Shown here: positions 51,669-60,440 of the stretch, in pieces
Position numbering within the stretch: the first letter of the stretch is position 1
How the letters are laid out: every line of letters begins with the position of its first letter
Source of the DNA: an uncultured Armatimonadota bacterium
Lineage (GTDB): Bacteria > Armatimonadota > Fimbriimonadia > Fimbriimonadales > Fimbriimonadaceae
Direction: 5' to 3'
NCBI GenBank assembly: GCA_903927025.1
Contig: CAIYLG010000033.1
Location: 51,659 to 115,658 of the forward strand
Length of the DNA: 64,000 bases
Position numbers and translations under genes: made by a program
The notes under the pieces: generated by a model
The model's input: the letters and a program-made list of their open reading frames with translations, nothing else
Database searches by the model: none
Told to the model about the DNA's origin: nothing

Positions 51669-54053
51669 ATGCGGTTTGGGTGTGCGGGACTTGTTGGGTT
51701 GGGGATGATTTTTGGTGGGACGCTGGCGGCGCAGATTGCGCCTCCGACGGCACACTACGCGCCGGACCGGTGGTGCCACGTGCTCAAGGTGGTTACCGAC
51801 TACGATATCGACGACGCCCACCAGCGGGCGACGGCTACCGTCACCCTCACTTTCTCGATGCTGCGCGCGAACACTACGGATGTCCACTTCGACACAAGCG
51901 CGGATAAGGTTCTCAGTGTAGAGGTAGACGGCAAGCCGGTCAACTTTACGTTTGCGGGTGGCATCCATGCCAGTATCGCGGGCGGACCTGCCGGCACCGT
52001 GCACACTCTCAAAGCGAAAATCGCAGGTTCGTTCTTCCACTGGTTCAAGCCAAGCAAGGATGAGCCAGAGCGAAGTGGTTTCTACACCGAAGGGCTCAGC
52101 GGTTCGCCCGTCGGCTGGGCGAGCCCCAACGACCGGTACGCCACCGAACTCCACATCACCCTCCCATCCGAGTGGCGCGCCTACAGCAACGGACTCCAAA
52201 CCTCCGACACGCCCGTTGCCAACAAGCGACACACCGTGGTCTGGCGCATGGATGAGCCGCATCCGAACTACCTCAACAGCATCGTGGTCGGTCCGTTCGT
52301 GGAGCACCAGGACAAGTGGAAGACCCACACCCTCCTCATGACCTGCCCGCCCTCCCTTGCCGGAAGCCTGGACTACACCTTCAGCTGCACCAAGGACGTG
52401 CTCGAATACTTCTCCCAGCAGACCGGCGTGGAGTATCCGTGGTCCAAGTACGGGCAGAACCTAACGTTTGACCACAACTACGCGGAGGAAAACGTGACCG
52501 CAACGATGTACCCCGTTTACTGGTCAGAACGGCCGTTCCTCACCGACCCGCGTGATGGAAAACGGTCCGAGTGGGTCATCGCCCACGAGACAGCACACCA
52601 CTGGTTCGGCGACTATGTCACATGCAAAGACTGGGGAGATACTTGGATCAACGAGGGCTTCGCCACCTTCATGGAGATGATGTACACCCTGCACGCGCGC
52701 GGAAAGTGGGAGTCGCTCCGACAAGTCGAGTCTTACAGCCAGCGGTTCTTTCAGGACAGCAAACGCGACTTCCGCCCGATCGCCACAAGCACGTTTTCCG
52801 ACAGCCTTGGCATGGGCGGCTGGACCACCTATAACAAAGGCGGCTGTTCCCTGATGTCCCTGCGCGCGCAGTTGGGCGACGACGCCTTCTGGCGTGGCAT
52901 CCGCCTCTACATGAAGCATCGAGGCAACGGAAATGCAGAGTCGAACGACTTCTGCGAAGACATGACCGACGCAACCGGCATCAACCTGCACCCGTGGATG
53001 GAGCAATGGGTCTACAAGCCAGGTCACCCCGTGATCGACTGGTCTTGGAAGTACGAGCCCAGCAACCGGCAGGTTCAGCTCCATATCCGGCAAACACAGG
53101 ACACGTCGCGTGGCATCCCGATCTACACCGTGCCGACCCACCTTGGCATCGTTACTTCAGAGGGATTGAGCCGAGCACCGATTACCCTGAACGGGGCAGA
53201 CCAAACGATCACGCTCCCGGTCACTGAGCGTCCCAGCACAGTCCTATTCGACTGCGACCATGAGTTCGTACGGGAGATTCCAACCCAACCGTGGACTCAA
53301 GAGGAGCTGATCTCCATCGTCAAGCTGGCACCCAATCCGATTGACCGAGACTATGCCCTGTCCCACCTCGTGAGCGGCAACCTGACCGACTCTGCGCTCC
53401 AGGCGATCCTCGAGAGTCTGCGCAAGGACCAGGACGCGTACTGCGCGGTTCGAAACACCCTGATGCTGGCTGACCTCAAGCGGACCGATCTCCACAACTT
53501 CTGGGTCGCCGAGACCAAGCACCCCAACGCGGAGCGCCGAACCTGCGCCGCCACCGGCCTCGCCGGCGTGGCCAATGGTGCCACTGATCTCGCGATCCTG
53601 AAGAGCTTGCTAAAAGATGACCAGCCCTACACCGTGGTCGCCGCCGCCCTGCGCGGCTTGGCGACGGTCAACTTCGCGAGCGTGCAGGATGCCGCTCTTC
53701 AGTTTGCCAAGACCACAAAGAATCAAGAGATCCTTACTGCCGCGCTGGACATCCTCGCCGACGCCAAAGCCCCAGGCTGGGATTCCGCAATTCTCGATGC
53801 CGCCCGAGAAGGTCACACCACCTTCCTCCGCCGCATCGGCGTACGCGCGCTGTCCAAGCTGAGCGCCGAGGACCCCCGCCTAGCAGGAGCCGTCCGCTCC
53901 GCGCTGTTGGCAGGTGAAGAGCAGGTGATCTCAGCCGCCATCGAAATCGCTGCATCGAAGAAACTGAAGACAGTCGTGCCCGATCTGGAAGCGTTGAAGG
54001 CTCGTGGCGAGCACGGCGCAGAGGTCGACGCCGCTCTCAAGCGGATCGGCTGA
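51669..54053 (+). CDS. M1-family aminopeptidase
   Basis: 794 residues from ATG 51669 (signal: RFGCAGLVGLGMIFGGTLAAQ). The catalytic zinc motif is HETAH (306-310) with E329 eighteen residues on (WINEGFATF), typical of gluzincins. The exopeptidase motif usually written GxMEN reads AEEN here (272-275). The C-terminal 250 residues are helical HEAT/ARM-like repeats. It should trim N-terminal residues from peptides outside the cytoplasm. The changed GxMEN motif could alter specificity. It is a single gene after the fucosidase pair. Confidence 0.88.
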   Translation: MRFGCAGLVGLGMIFGGTLAAQIAPPTAHYAPDRWCHVLKVVTDYDIDDAHQRATATVTLTFSMLRANTTDVHFDTSADKVLSVEVDGKPVNFTFAGGIHASIAGGPAGTVHTLKAKIAGSFFHWFKPSKDEPERSGFYTEGLSGSPVGWASPNDRYATELHITLPSEWRAYSNGLQTSDTPVANKRHTVVWRMDEPHPNYLNSIVVGPFVEHQDKWKTHTLLMTCPPSLAGSLDYTFSCTKDVLEYFSQQTGVEYPWSKYGQNLTFDHNYAEENVTATMYPVYWSERPFLTDPRDGKRSEWVIAHETAHHWFGDYVTCKDWGDTWINEGFATFMEMMYTLHARGKWESLRQVESYSQRFFQDSKRDFRPIATSTFSDSLGMGGWTTYNKGGCSLMSLRAQLGDDAFWRGIRLYMKHRGNGNAESNDFCEDMTDATGINLHPWMEQWVYKPGHPVIDWSWKYEPSNRQVQLHIRQTQDTSRGIPIYTVPTHLGIVTSEGLSRAPITLNGADQTITLPVTERPSTVLFDCDHEFVREIPTQPWTQEELISIVKLAPNPIDRDYALSHLVSGNLTDSALQAILESLRKDQDAYCAVRNTLMLADLKRTDLHNFWVAETKHPNAERRTCAATGLAGVANGATDLAILKSLLKDDQPYTVVAAALRGLATVNFASVQDAALQFAKTTKNQEILTAALDILADAKAPGWDSAILDAAREGHTTFLRRIGVRALSKLSAEDPRLAGAVRSALLAGEEQVISAAIEIAASKKLKTVVPDLEALKARGEHGAEVDAALKRIG

Positions 54054-54362
54054 TGCCCGATGGGGGCACCGGCATTGAGTCCGCATTCAGAGAGGGGTTT
54101 CAACCCCGTTGTCCTAGTCAGCCAAAGGTTCAAACACGCGATCCCCACGAGTCGGGATCGCGCTGCACGGGCCTGAATCCAATGCCGTTCAGTGAATGGA
54201 ATCCAGGAGGTTTTGCCACTTCGTGGGGGGGGCGCGCTACTGCCATTGGACTTTTGATTCGATTCCTTCAGATCCACGGGGAAGCCGCTCGGGCGGCTAA
54301 CCCGTGGCCAGTTGACTCAACCCTGCTGGGGTAGAGAGACCCTATCTCAGGCCGTGTAGGGC
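54054..54362. repeat. Repeat-filled space with family 1 copy 2 and an AGCCGC element
   Basis: Family 1 copy 2 is at 54090-54172, matching 12901-12984. A second palindrome at 54274-54307 has CCACGGG with CCCGTGG outside and AGCCGC with GCGGCT inside, matching 2370-2403 in its core. No gene is visible in these 309 bases. Confidence 0.6.
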
Positions 54363-54875
54363 TTACCCGCCGAACTTGCCGCCGTTCAGGTGCTTTACGA
54401 ACGGAAGGGCAGTATCCAACAGCTGAGATAGCTGCTTCTTGAATTTCGACTCCGGCATCCCCGCCCCGAGGTCGAATCGAAAGCCGACTTCGAAGCCGAA
54501 AGTCTTCTCTGCATAAATCAGCAGGTTCTTATGCTTGAGCCGTTGCTGGTTGGCCCAGTCAACTAGTTCTTGGGTGAGGTGAGGGTGGCGCTGGATACGG
54601 ATCTGGAACTTTGCTTGAGCCGCCTTACCGCCTTGCACGAAGAACTGACATCCCTTATAGGAACCTGGGTATGCCCAGCCGGGAAACGAGCCTCCAAAGT
54701 TTTCCCGATTCTGCCAATCCCATTTGGCAAAGAGGTCATGAAGGGTCTGGGGGGCCACTTCTCGGATGATCTTATCTTCGCGGGTCGCTGCGAAGGTCGT
54801 CGGCGCTGACAGTATCAGAATCAAGCTTGCCAGGAAAGTGAGCGCACCGGTCAGTCGCATGTTCTTTGGACGCAT
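54363..54875 (-). CDS. Secreted protein of unknown function
   Basis: 170 residues from ATG 54875 (MRPKNMRLTGALTFLASLILILSAP), whose leader is a signal peptide; ATG 54860 is equally possible. The frame extends far upstream over the GNAT gene, which argues against those starts. The mature part has RENFGGSFPGWAYPGSYKG and HKNLLIYAEKTFGFEVGFRF, with no known motif. It lies 43 bases after the GNAT stop. Confidence 0.7.
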   Translation of the reverse strand: MRPKNMRLTGALTFLASLILILSAPTTFAATREDKIIREVAPQTLHDLFAKWDWQNRENFGGSFPGWAYPGSYKGCQFFVQGGKAAQAKFQIRIQRHPHLTQELVDWANQQRLKHKNLLIYAEKTFGFEVGFRFDLGAGMPESKFKKQLSQLLDTALPFVKHLNGGKFGG

Positions 54876-54918
54876 GTCTGCGTTTTTCGTTTCCAACGGC
54901 CGCCAGTCGGACCGGACC

Positions 54919-55344
54919 TTAGAGCTTGTCTTTGCGCATGTAGATGCGGTCGATGCCGGGTGCGAAATCGGTAAAGCGCCCCCACTCCACGTACCCAAAC
55001 TTTGCATAGAATCCCTCTGCCTGGAAAGTGGTGGTATCGAGGAATGCCCGTTTTGCGCCCAACCTCTTCCCCTCCTCTTCAAGCGATTGCAAGAGCTGAG
55101 TTCCTAAGCCGGTCCCGCGATACGCCGCATCAAGGTAGACGATATCCACTGCCAGCCAATCCAGAACTACGGTGCCAAGCATGCCGCCCACGATTTGGCC
55201 GTCGATTTTCGCGACGCTGGCGATCGATTGCACCGTGTGCTCGCCAAGGAATCCTTCGTTGAATTGGCGGAGACCGCTGCGAAGCGATTTACCAATCTCG
55301 GCGATCTCTTCAGTCTGAGCAATAGAAACTTCAGGCTTGTCCAT
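54919..55344 (-). CDS. GNAT-family N-acetyltransferase
   Basis: 141 residues. The acetyl-CoA loop is in DAAYRGTGLGTQLLQSL and the final strands have AFLDTTTFQAEGFYAKFGY, the usual GNAT end. A cytoplasmic enzyme of unknown substrate. It is followed after 43 bases by the secreted unknown gene and is divergent from the two-domain GNAT gene. Confidence 0.83.
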   Translation of the reverse strand: MDKPEVSIAQTEEIAEIGKSLRSGLRQFNEGFLGEHTVQSIASVAKIDGQIVGGMLGTVVLDWLAVDIVYLDAAYRGTGLGTQLLQSLEEEGKRLGAKRAFLDTTTFQAEGFYAKFGYVEWGRFTDFAPGIDRIYMRKDKL

Positions 55345-55421
55345 AGGGGATTGAAGATTAAACCTTGTGGAAGGGAAAAAGAGCTCCTTGATCTTTTCCC
55401 CGAGAACGCCTAGAATGCCGC

Positions 55422-56195
55422 GTGCTGCTTACCGACGAACTCATCGATAACCTTCTCACATTTCGTGTGGCCAAGCTCCGGGCTTTGGTCGAATCCGGGA
55501 CTCAGGCGGGGTTTACCTTTGAAGGGAAGACTATGGGCAGCGGCTATGCATGCTGGGCAGGAGATGGATCGCCGATGACTCAGGTGTACGGGGTGGGACA
55601 CCGAGATTCGGAGTTTGATCTCGACGAAATCGATGCGTTCTACGAGGGTCGCGCGACGAATTGGGAGTTGGTCGCAACGCCGTTCACATCAAAGTCCCTC
55701 CTCACCGAGGCGGTGAAAAGGGGATATCTGCCCGACCACTTTGAGACGGTTTTGGGCCAACTCGCGAGTTCCACATCCGTTGAGCTCCAACCAGGCGTGG
55801 AGATTGAACGGGTCTCGGGTGACATGACGGAGTGGATGCGGGTGAACGACGCCGGGTGGATGGAGCAGGATGAGCTGCCCGACGAAGTCTCCGACCTATC
55901 CCGACTGATGGCGGCCACGCCAGCCTATCGCTACCTGGCAAGGGTGAACGGTGAACCTGCCGCGGCGGCGGGGCTTGCGAGCCTAGACGGCAAGTTTCTC
56001 TTTGCGGGAGCATGTACGCTTCCCAAGTATCGGGGCCGAGGCATCCAGCGCGCCTTTACCCAGCGCCGCCTCAACGACGCCGGTCCCGGTTCATTCGTCC
56101 AAGTTGTGGCCACTCCGGGCACCGTCTCCCACCGGAACTTGCAAAAGGTCGGCTTCGACCCCCTCTACAGCAAGCTCGTGATGATGCGGCGATGA
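55422..56195 (+). CDS. Two-domain GNAT-like acetyltransferase
   Basis: 257 residues from GTG 55422. The C-terminal half carries a GNAT domain: FAGACTLPKYRGRGIQRAFTQRRL for the acetyl-CoA loop and RNLQKVGFDPLYSKLV for the last strands. The N-terminal half (SGYACWAGDGSPMTQVYGVGH) looks like a degenerate first GNAT domain without the loop. The substrate is unknown. Confidence 0.8.
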   Translation: MLLTDELIDNLLTFRVAKLRALVESGTQAGFTFEGKTMGSGYACWAGDGSPMTQVYGVGHRDSEFDLDEIDAFYEGRATNWELVATPFTSKSLLTEAVKRGYLPDHFETVLGQLASSTSVELQPGVEIERVSGDMTEWMRVNDAGWMEQDELPDEVSDLSRLMAATPAYRYLARVNGEPAAAAGLASLDGKFLFAGACTLPKYRGRGIQRAFTQRRLNDAGPGSFVQVVATPGTVSHRNLQKVGFDPLYSKLVMMRR

Positions 56196-56206
56196 ATAGG
56201 GAACGC

Positions 56207-56232
56207 CCCGATGGAGCGACCCGATGCATCGG
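56207..56232. repeat. GATGCATC-type palindrome, copy 1
   Basis: CCGATGCATCGG (56221-56232) is a perfect 12-base palindrome preceded by CCCCGATGGAGCGAC. A related block with GATGCATCGGGAC occurs at 63792-63804 before the right-end terminator. Confidence 0.4.
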
Positions 56233-56341
56233 AACATACCGACCTAGGCTGTAGCCACAGGGGCATTCAGTTCCCGATGGCTCCATCAGGAATAGGTAAG
56301 GGATCCTTACCTATCCAAGAATCCCAGCTAGACTCCAAAGA

Positions 56342-56593
56342 GTGTCTCACGCTCTGTTGACCGCATTCGGGCTCTTTGCGGTGGCCGCCATGATCATCTG
56401 CTATGAGCTTGAGGCTCGGAGTCCGCGATACATTCTTGGCTTTGCGGTTGCCTGCTGGCTGGGAGCGGTTTATGGTTTCCTTCAGGGTGCATGGCCATTC
56501 GGCATTGCAGAAGTGTTCTGGGGAGCAATTGCAATCAAGAAGTGGAGGGGTGCCAAGCCGGTAGTGCGTGGAAATGGGGCAGGCACGGCCTGA
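56342..56593 (+). CDS. Small membrane protein
   Basis: 83 residues from GTG 56342 with two to three hydrophobic segments (LLTAFGLFAVAAMIICYELE; YILGFAVACWLGAVYGFL; IAEVFWGAIAIKKW). The pattern FGIAEVFWGAIAIKKWW-like is common in small uncharacterised bacterial membrane proteins. It converges on the cellulase gene and has no operon partner. Confidence 0.65.
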   Translation: MSHALLTAFGLFAVAAMIICYELEARSPRYILGFAVACWLGAVYGFLQGAWPFGIAEVFWGAIAIKKWRGAKPVVRGNGAGTA

Positions 56594-56609
56594 TCGATGG
56601 CTTTCATGC

Positions 56610-59528
56610 CTAGTACCCCCGCCCCCGCCACACGTATCCGCTTGCCTCTTTTCGAGTTGCGGACTGGCCGTCTGCTTCTGCTACCACGAACCAAGGTTCG
56701 TTTTTGGCGATCATTATGGCTCCCGAAATCAGCTGCACAGCTGAACCAGACAGGCGCACGGTCAGCGTCTTCACTTGGTGATCTGCCCCAAGGTTGCTGA
56801 ACCTCAAAGTGACCAAGTGGGTGCCGGATCCCTTGAGATCTAGAGTTAGCTTCACGGTGCCGTCGGGAAGCGTCTTGCCCTTCACACTCAGCGAAATCGA
56901 CTTCTGCGGACGCAGGTCGAGGCTGTAGGAGGCGCCGGAGAGGAAGGTCTGCTCTTGAGTGCTGGCACCTGACACAACACGGTATTCGCCCTCGGGAAGA
57001 GTCGTGGTGAACGCATGAGTCGTCCGGTTCGGCTTCACCGTGACCGAGATCGGCAGATGGTTATTCACCAGCCGGACCGGCTTAGCCGATGCGGCCACGC
57101 CACTTATCTGAGCTGGTCCGCTGAGGTACTTCATCAGCCAGATCCAGCGTCCGGTGGGGTTGACCCATACCTCTTTCCAGTTGTGGCAGTTCTCGGTGGG
57201 CCAGTAAGGAGAATCCTCGTCGCCCTGGGACTGAATCCCAACCGGCAGCGACCCGACGATATCGCCAGACATCGCGGTGTACTGAGGAGCGTAGTCATAT
57301 CCCTCGCCCCACATCGTGCTCTCTCCGAATGGGTTCCTGCCAATCACCCACTCCAACTCCTGCTGAAGGTTGCAGAAGGAGGAAAAGTCACCTCGCAGCC
57401 TAGCAGTCTGGGCAAGTCCCAGCGCTTCGGCCAGCGAGGTCCCGTGGTTTCCACGGAACTCAAACCAAACCGGGAAGCGCCGAACGTAAAGGTGATCGCC
57501 GATCTTCTCGCCGTTGGTTACCTGGTTCTTGTAGCTTTCCTGCGGCATGGTCGGGTCGCCGGGAGGAACTTGGCGGTACTCGTCGTCTCGGTAGATGGAG
57601 TTCGCCAGCATCCCGTAGGGTCGGGTCGACTTGGCCATCTGCCCCTCATAGAAGCTGGAGTAGAGCGCGACTGAACTGTACCAATCCATGAAGGTTGGGC
57701 TGTTGGGAAAGGCCAGGCAAAGCTCGTTGAGGGCAACGCTGGGTGCCTGCTCGCGGCTCAGGTGGAAGTACCGAAGCACATCCGTCTTCGTGCTATCGGT
57801 GGTGAAATAGCCGGTCAGAGGAATGTTGGAACCTTCGAGGAATTTCCGCCTCTGGCAGGCCACCACTCTTCGGCCATAGTCTTGAGCCTTAGCCGCAAAC
57901 TTGGGGTCGTGGGTCGTCTTCCAAAGCTCGAGGCTGGCAAGCACAGCCTGAGACATCATTTCGCACTGGCTGGTCTTCCACAACTTGCCACCAGGGGTTT
58001 TCTCCCAGGGCTCGGGAGGGGCTGGATGGTCCACCAGATCCGTCCCGAATTTCCAATCTTCAAGTGCTTGGTCTAAGCCGCGCTGGGCAAGAATTGGGTC
58101 AGTTCGACGCAAGACACGTGCGGCACTCGCTTCGGCTGAAGCGGAAAGCAGGTCCGTAAGGGCACTTTGGCGAGGCTCAGCCAGCATGTCGTCGTCTGTG
58201 CCGATAATCCCATCCGTCCAGCGGTCCATCGTGTTGAACTCGGTTCGATATCCGTCGTGGAAGGATGTCTTGAGCACGAACTGGAGTCCCCATTCGGCTT
58301 CTCCCAACAGCTTGGAGACGAGGGCAGGGTCATCGCCCCGTGCCAGCATCTGCTCGGCGAGGCTGAACATTTCGTAGTCCACTTCCGCCGTGTTGGAAAG
58401 GTTTTGCGAAAGGTCCCCGGCATCGTGCCAGCCACCATTCACTACGATGGACTTGCCCTTGTGCGTCATTACCCAGTCGGCGTGGCACACATCGTGCACA
58501 CCGGGAATGGCATAGCCGCATCGCTCCGCGTAAAAGAAGTTGATGGCCTTCTCCAGGCTGGACTTCCACACGTTGTTGGCAATCCGGAAGGTGGGAGTCA
58601 GGATGTTTCCCGCCTTGAGGCGATAAGTGCCAGGGCGAACGACCTCGCTGAATTCAAGACTGTCGAACGTCCCGATCGTCGACTTCAAATGTTGAATTTG
58701 CTTGTCCAGCACGATCTTGCCGGTTGCGGCATCCAAGAGCTGAAAGCGTTTTACGGTGAGGTTGCTCCCGAGCGCGGATTTCGAACTGCCGACTTGATAG
58801 CCGGGATGGCTAAACGCCAGCCGTCCAGGGGCAACCGCCCATCCCTTGTAAGTATCAGCCTCGACCTTTTGAAGTTCGATATGGCTAATGTCGTATTGAA
58901 CGGTGTCTGTCGCCCCCGGTTCGTTGCCCTGAAGGCGGTAGGCAAACTCCACACCAGTGACCTTGTCTCGGCTTACATTTCCCATTTCCCACACCACATG
59001 GTTCCAGGTGTGGTTCTTGAGAATCAGATAGTTCTTCCCGGCCTTACCGTACGGTTCTGGAAGCTTCTGCTTTCCGTTGTTGTGAAAAATCGTAATCAGC
59101 GAAACGTTTCGGAAGCCTTTAAGATCAGGAAAGACCCAAAAGGAAAGCCGGTTCCACTTCGACCAGTTTTCTCCCTTCACGACGCGCACCGCAGAACTGG
59201 TTCCGTAGTACCGCCCGTGGGGAATGGGTGTCGGACCCGTGGTTTTGCTCACCAGCCGAATCGAGGCTGAGTCCCCATGCGAGCGTTGCCTAGTGACCGT
59301 GACGGTCGGATTTCCCTGATCTTCAACAAGTGGGCTCCAGGTGCCCAGCGAATCACATCGGTCCAGGATCACGGACTTTTCGACCGGCTTCTGAAGCCAC
59401 CTCTCGGTCGTCGAGCGGCTATAGTCGCTCGACATCGGCGCCAGCGGCACTGTCTGCGCCGAAGTCATCGCAGCCATCATCAAAGGAAATAGGCAGAGGC
59501 GGGAAGACGAAAGCTGTAGTTGTAACAT
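56610..59528 (-). CDS. Endoglucanase/cellulase, GH9
   Basis: 972 residues with a signal peptide. The N-terminal region (about 30-220) is a beta-sandwich that may bind carbohydrate, followed by a CelD_N-type Ig-like domain (GRLAFSHPGYQVGSSKS). The GH9 catalytic (alpha/alpha)6 barrel carries VNGGWHDAGD at about residue 366 (Asp base region), VIGRNPFGESTMWGEGYD at about 735 and the acid region TENCHNWKEVW near 775. A C-terminal beta domain of about 170 residues follows. It cleaves beta-1,4-glucans outside the cell; endo versus exo mode is not determinable here. Confidence 0.92.
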   Translation of the reverse strand: MLQLQLSSSRLCLFPLMMAAMTSAQTVPLAPMSSDYSRSTTERWLQKPVEKSVILDRCDSLGTWSPLVEDQGNPTVTVTRQRSHGDSASIRLVSKTTGPTPIPHGRYYGTSSAVRVVKGENWSKWNRLSFWVFPDLKGFRNVSLITIFHNNGKQKLPEPYGKAGKNYLILKNHTWNHVVWEMGNVSRDKVTGVEFAYRLQGNEPGATDTVQYDISHIELQKVEADTYKGWAVAPGRLAFSHPGYQVGSSKSALGSNLTVKRFQLLDAATGKIVLDKQIQHLKSTIGTFDSLEFSEVVRPGTYRLKAGNILTPTFRIANNVWKSSLEKAINFFYAERCGYAIPGVHDVCHADWVMTHKGKSIVVNGGWHDAGDLSQNLSNTAEVDYEMFSLAEQMLARGDDPALVSKLLGEAEWGLQFVLKTSFHDGYRTEFNTMDRWTDGIIGTDDDMLAEPRQSALTDLLSASAEASAARVLRRTDPILAQRGLDQALEDWKFGTDLVDHPAPPEPWEKTPGGKLWKTSQCEMMSQAVLASLELWKTTHDPKFAAKAQDYGRRVVACQRRKFLEGSNIPLTGYFTTDSTKTDVLRYFHLSREQAPSVALNELCLAFPNSPTFMDWYSSVALYSSFYEGQMAKSTRPYGMLANSIYRDDEYRQVPPGDPTMPQESYKNQVTNGEKIGDHLYVRRFPVWFEFRGNHGTSLAEALGLAQTARLRGDFSSFCNLQQELEWVIGRNPFGESTMWGEGYDYAPQYTAMSGDIVGSLPVGIQSQGDEDSPYWPTENCHNWKEVWVNPTGRWIWLMKYLSGPAQISGVAASAKPVRLVNNHLPISVTVKPNRTTHAFTTTLPEGEYRVVSGASTQEQTFLSGASYSLDLRPQKSISLSVKGKTLPDGTVKLTLDLKGSGTHLVTLRFSNLGADHQVKTLTVRLSGSAVQLISGAIMIAKNEPWFVVAEADGQSATRKEASGYVWRGRGY

Positions 59529-59955
59529 GAAGGTCAGCGCTGAATCCTACAAAGCCCCTTCGTGTTACCCGATGCAGGCCAGATTGGGCTGAAAGGGTTG
59601 CCTGGTGCTTGCGATTTGAAGCTGTGCACCTTGAGGATCAAAGTGATAAACGCCGATCCAAGGAGTGTGGGCTTCAGCATAACGTCATCCAGTTTGAGAT
59701 TTGCCACTTGGTGCGGACGGATTACCGTGCCTTGTTGAGCAAGGCAAGGCACCTCGGATCGGTTCCCTCGCCTTCCCGCGGCAGGAGAGAGGAAGGGTGA
59801 GGGTAGTTCCGAAATGCGTGCCCCGGGTTTCAATACGGGTTCGGATGGCAAGGCTACAGGTTCATGGCACAAGGACCTGGATTGAAAATCCAGGCCGCAG
59901 GCGTGTTAAAACCCGCACTCCCCGGATGGTCAGCGAGCTAAGGCCAACGATCCCA
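59529..59955. other. Intergenic region with several hairpins
   Basis: 427 bases with no convincing gene. Hairpins: GCCTTG-TTGAG-CAAGGC (59729-59745); an imperfect CCCTCGCCTTCC with GGAAGGGTGAGGG (about 59765-59803); and CCTGGAT with ATCCAGG (59876-59894). The style matches the other palindromic intergenic elements of this window, but no second copy is seen here. Confidence 0.45.
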
Positions 59956-60378
59956 TCACCCAGCGTAATTGAACGGCAAGCCGGCTGGAACTTCGATCCC
60001 TTGTGGCCCCCAGGCCCTCTGCGCCTCGGTCGCGCGCCGGAAGTAGGTGCTTGCGCGCATGGCTGGTTCGCCGGTGAGTCCCACATCCGCGAGCGCCTGG
60101 CCAAAGGCCGCAAGGCACGCCTCATCCAATTCCATGTGCTCGCCATTGCATGCGTGAAGTTTCTGGACGTACGACTCATCTCCGTAACCTGCCGAGTAGA
60201 AGGCAGGCCCGCCGAACGCCTCGGACAGGTAGCCGGCTAAGCGCAGATCATGATGCGGATGCAACTCGTGCTCAAAAGGATGGGCTGCTTCCGGGTCCTG
60301 CAGACAGAGTTCGTGCCAGCGCTGAGTCAGCGCAAAAATGCGATCAAACCCACCCAAGTCTTCGTACAGCGTCGCCAT
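59956..60378 (-). CDS. Group II-like truncated haemoglobin
   Basis: 140 residues from ATG 60378. The truncated globin landmarks are present: LYEDLGGFDRIFALT, HPFEHELHPHHDLRLAGYL, FGGPAFYSAGYG and the proximal histidine region VQKLHACNGEHME (about His75). It would bind heme and handle oxygen, nitric oxide or peroxide. It lies 62 bases after the CPA2 antiporter stop and may be co-transcribed with it. Confidence 0.85.
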   Translation of the reverse strand: MATLYEDLGGFDRIFALTQRWHELCLQDPEAAHPFEHELHPHHDLRLAGYLSEAFGGPAFYSAGYGDESYVQKLHACNGEHMELDEACLAAFGQALADVGLTGEPAMRASTYFRRATEAQRAWGPQGIEVPAGLPFNYAG

Positions 60379-60440
60379 GGCAGAAAAGATTACCAGGGGC
60401 TTGCGGGCTTCCAAGTTGGAACGGGAAGCCCATTTATCCG

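Noticed and set aside
58167..59270. Plus-strand frame of 367 codons opposite the GH9 gene
   Set aside because: Lies wholly within the clear cellulase gene, with no recognisable motif.
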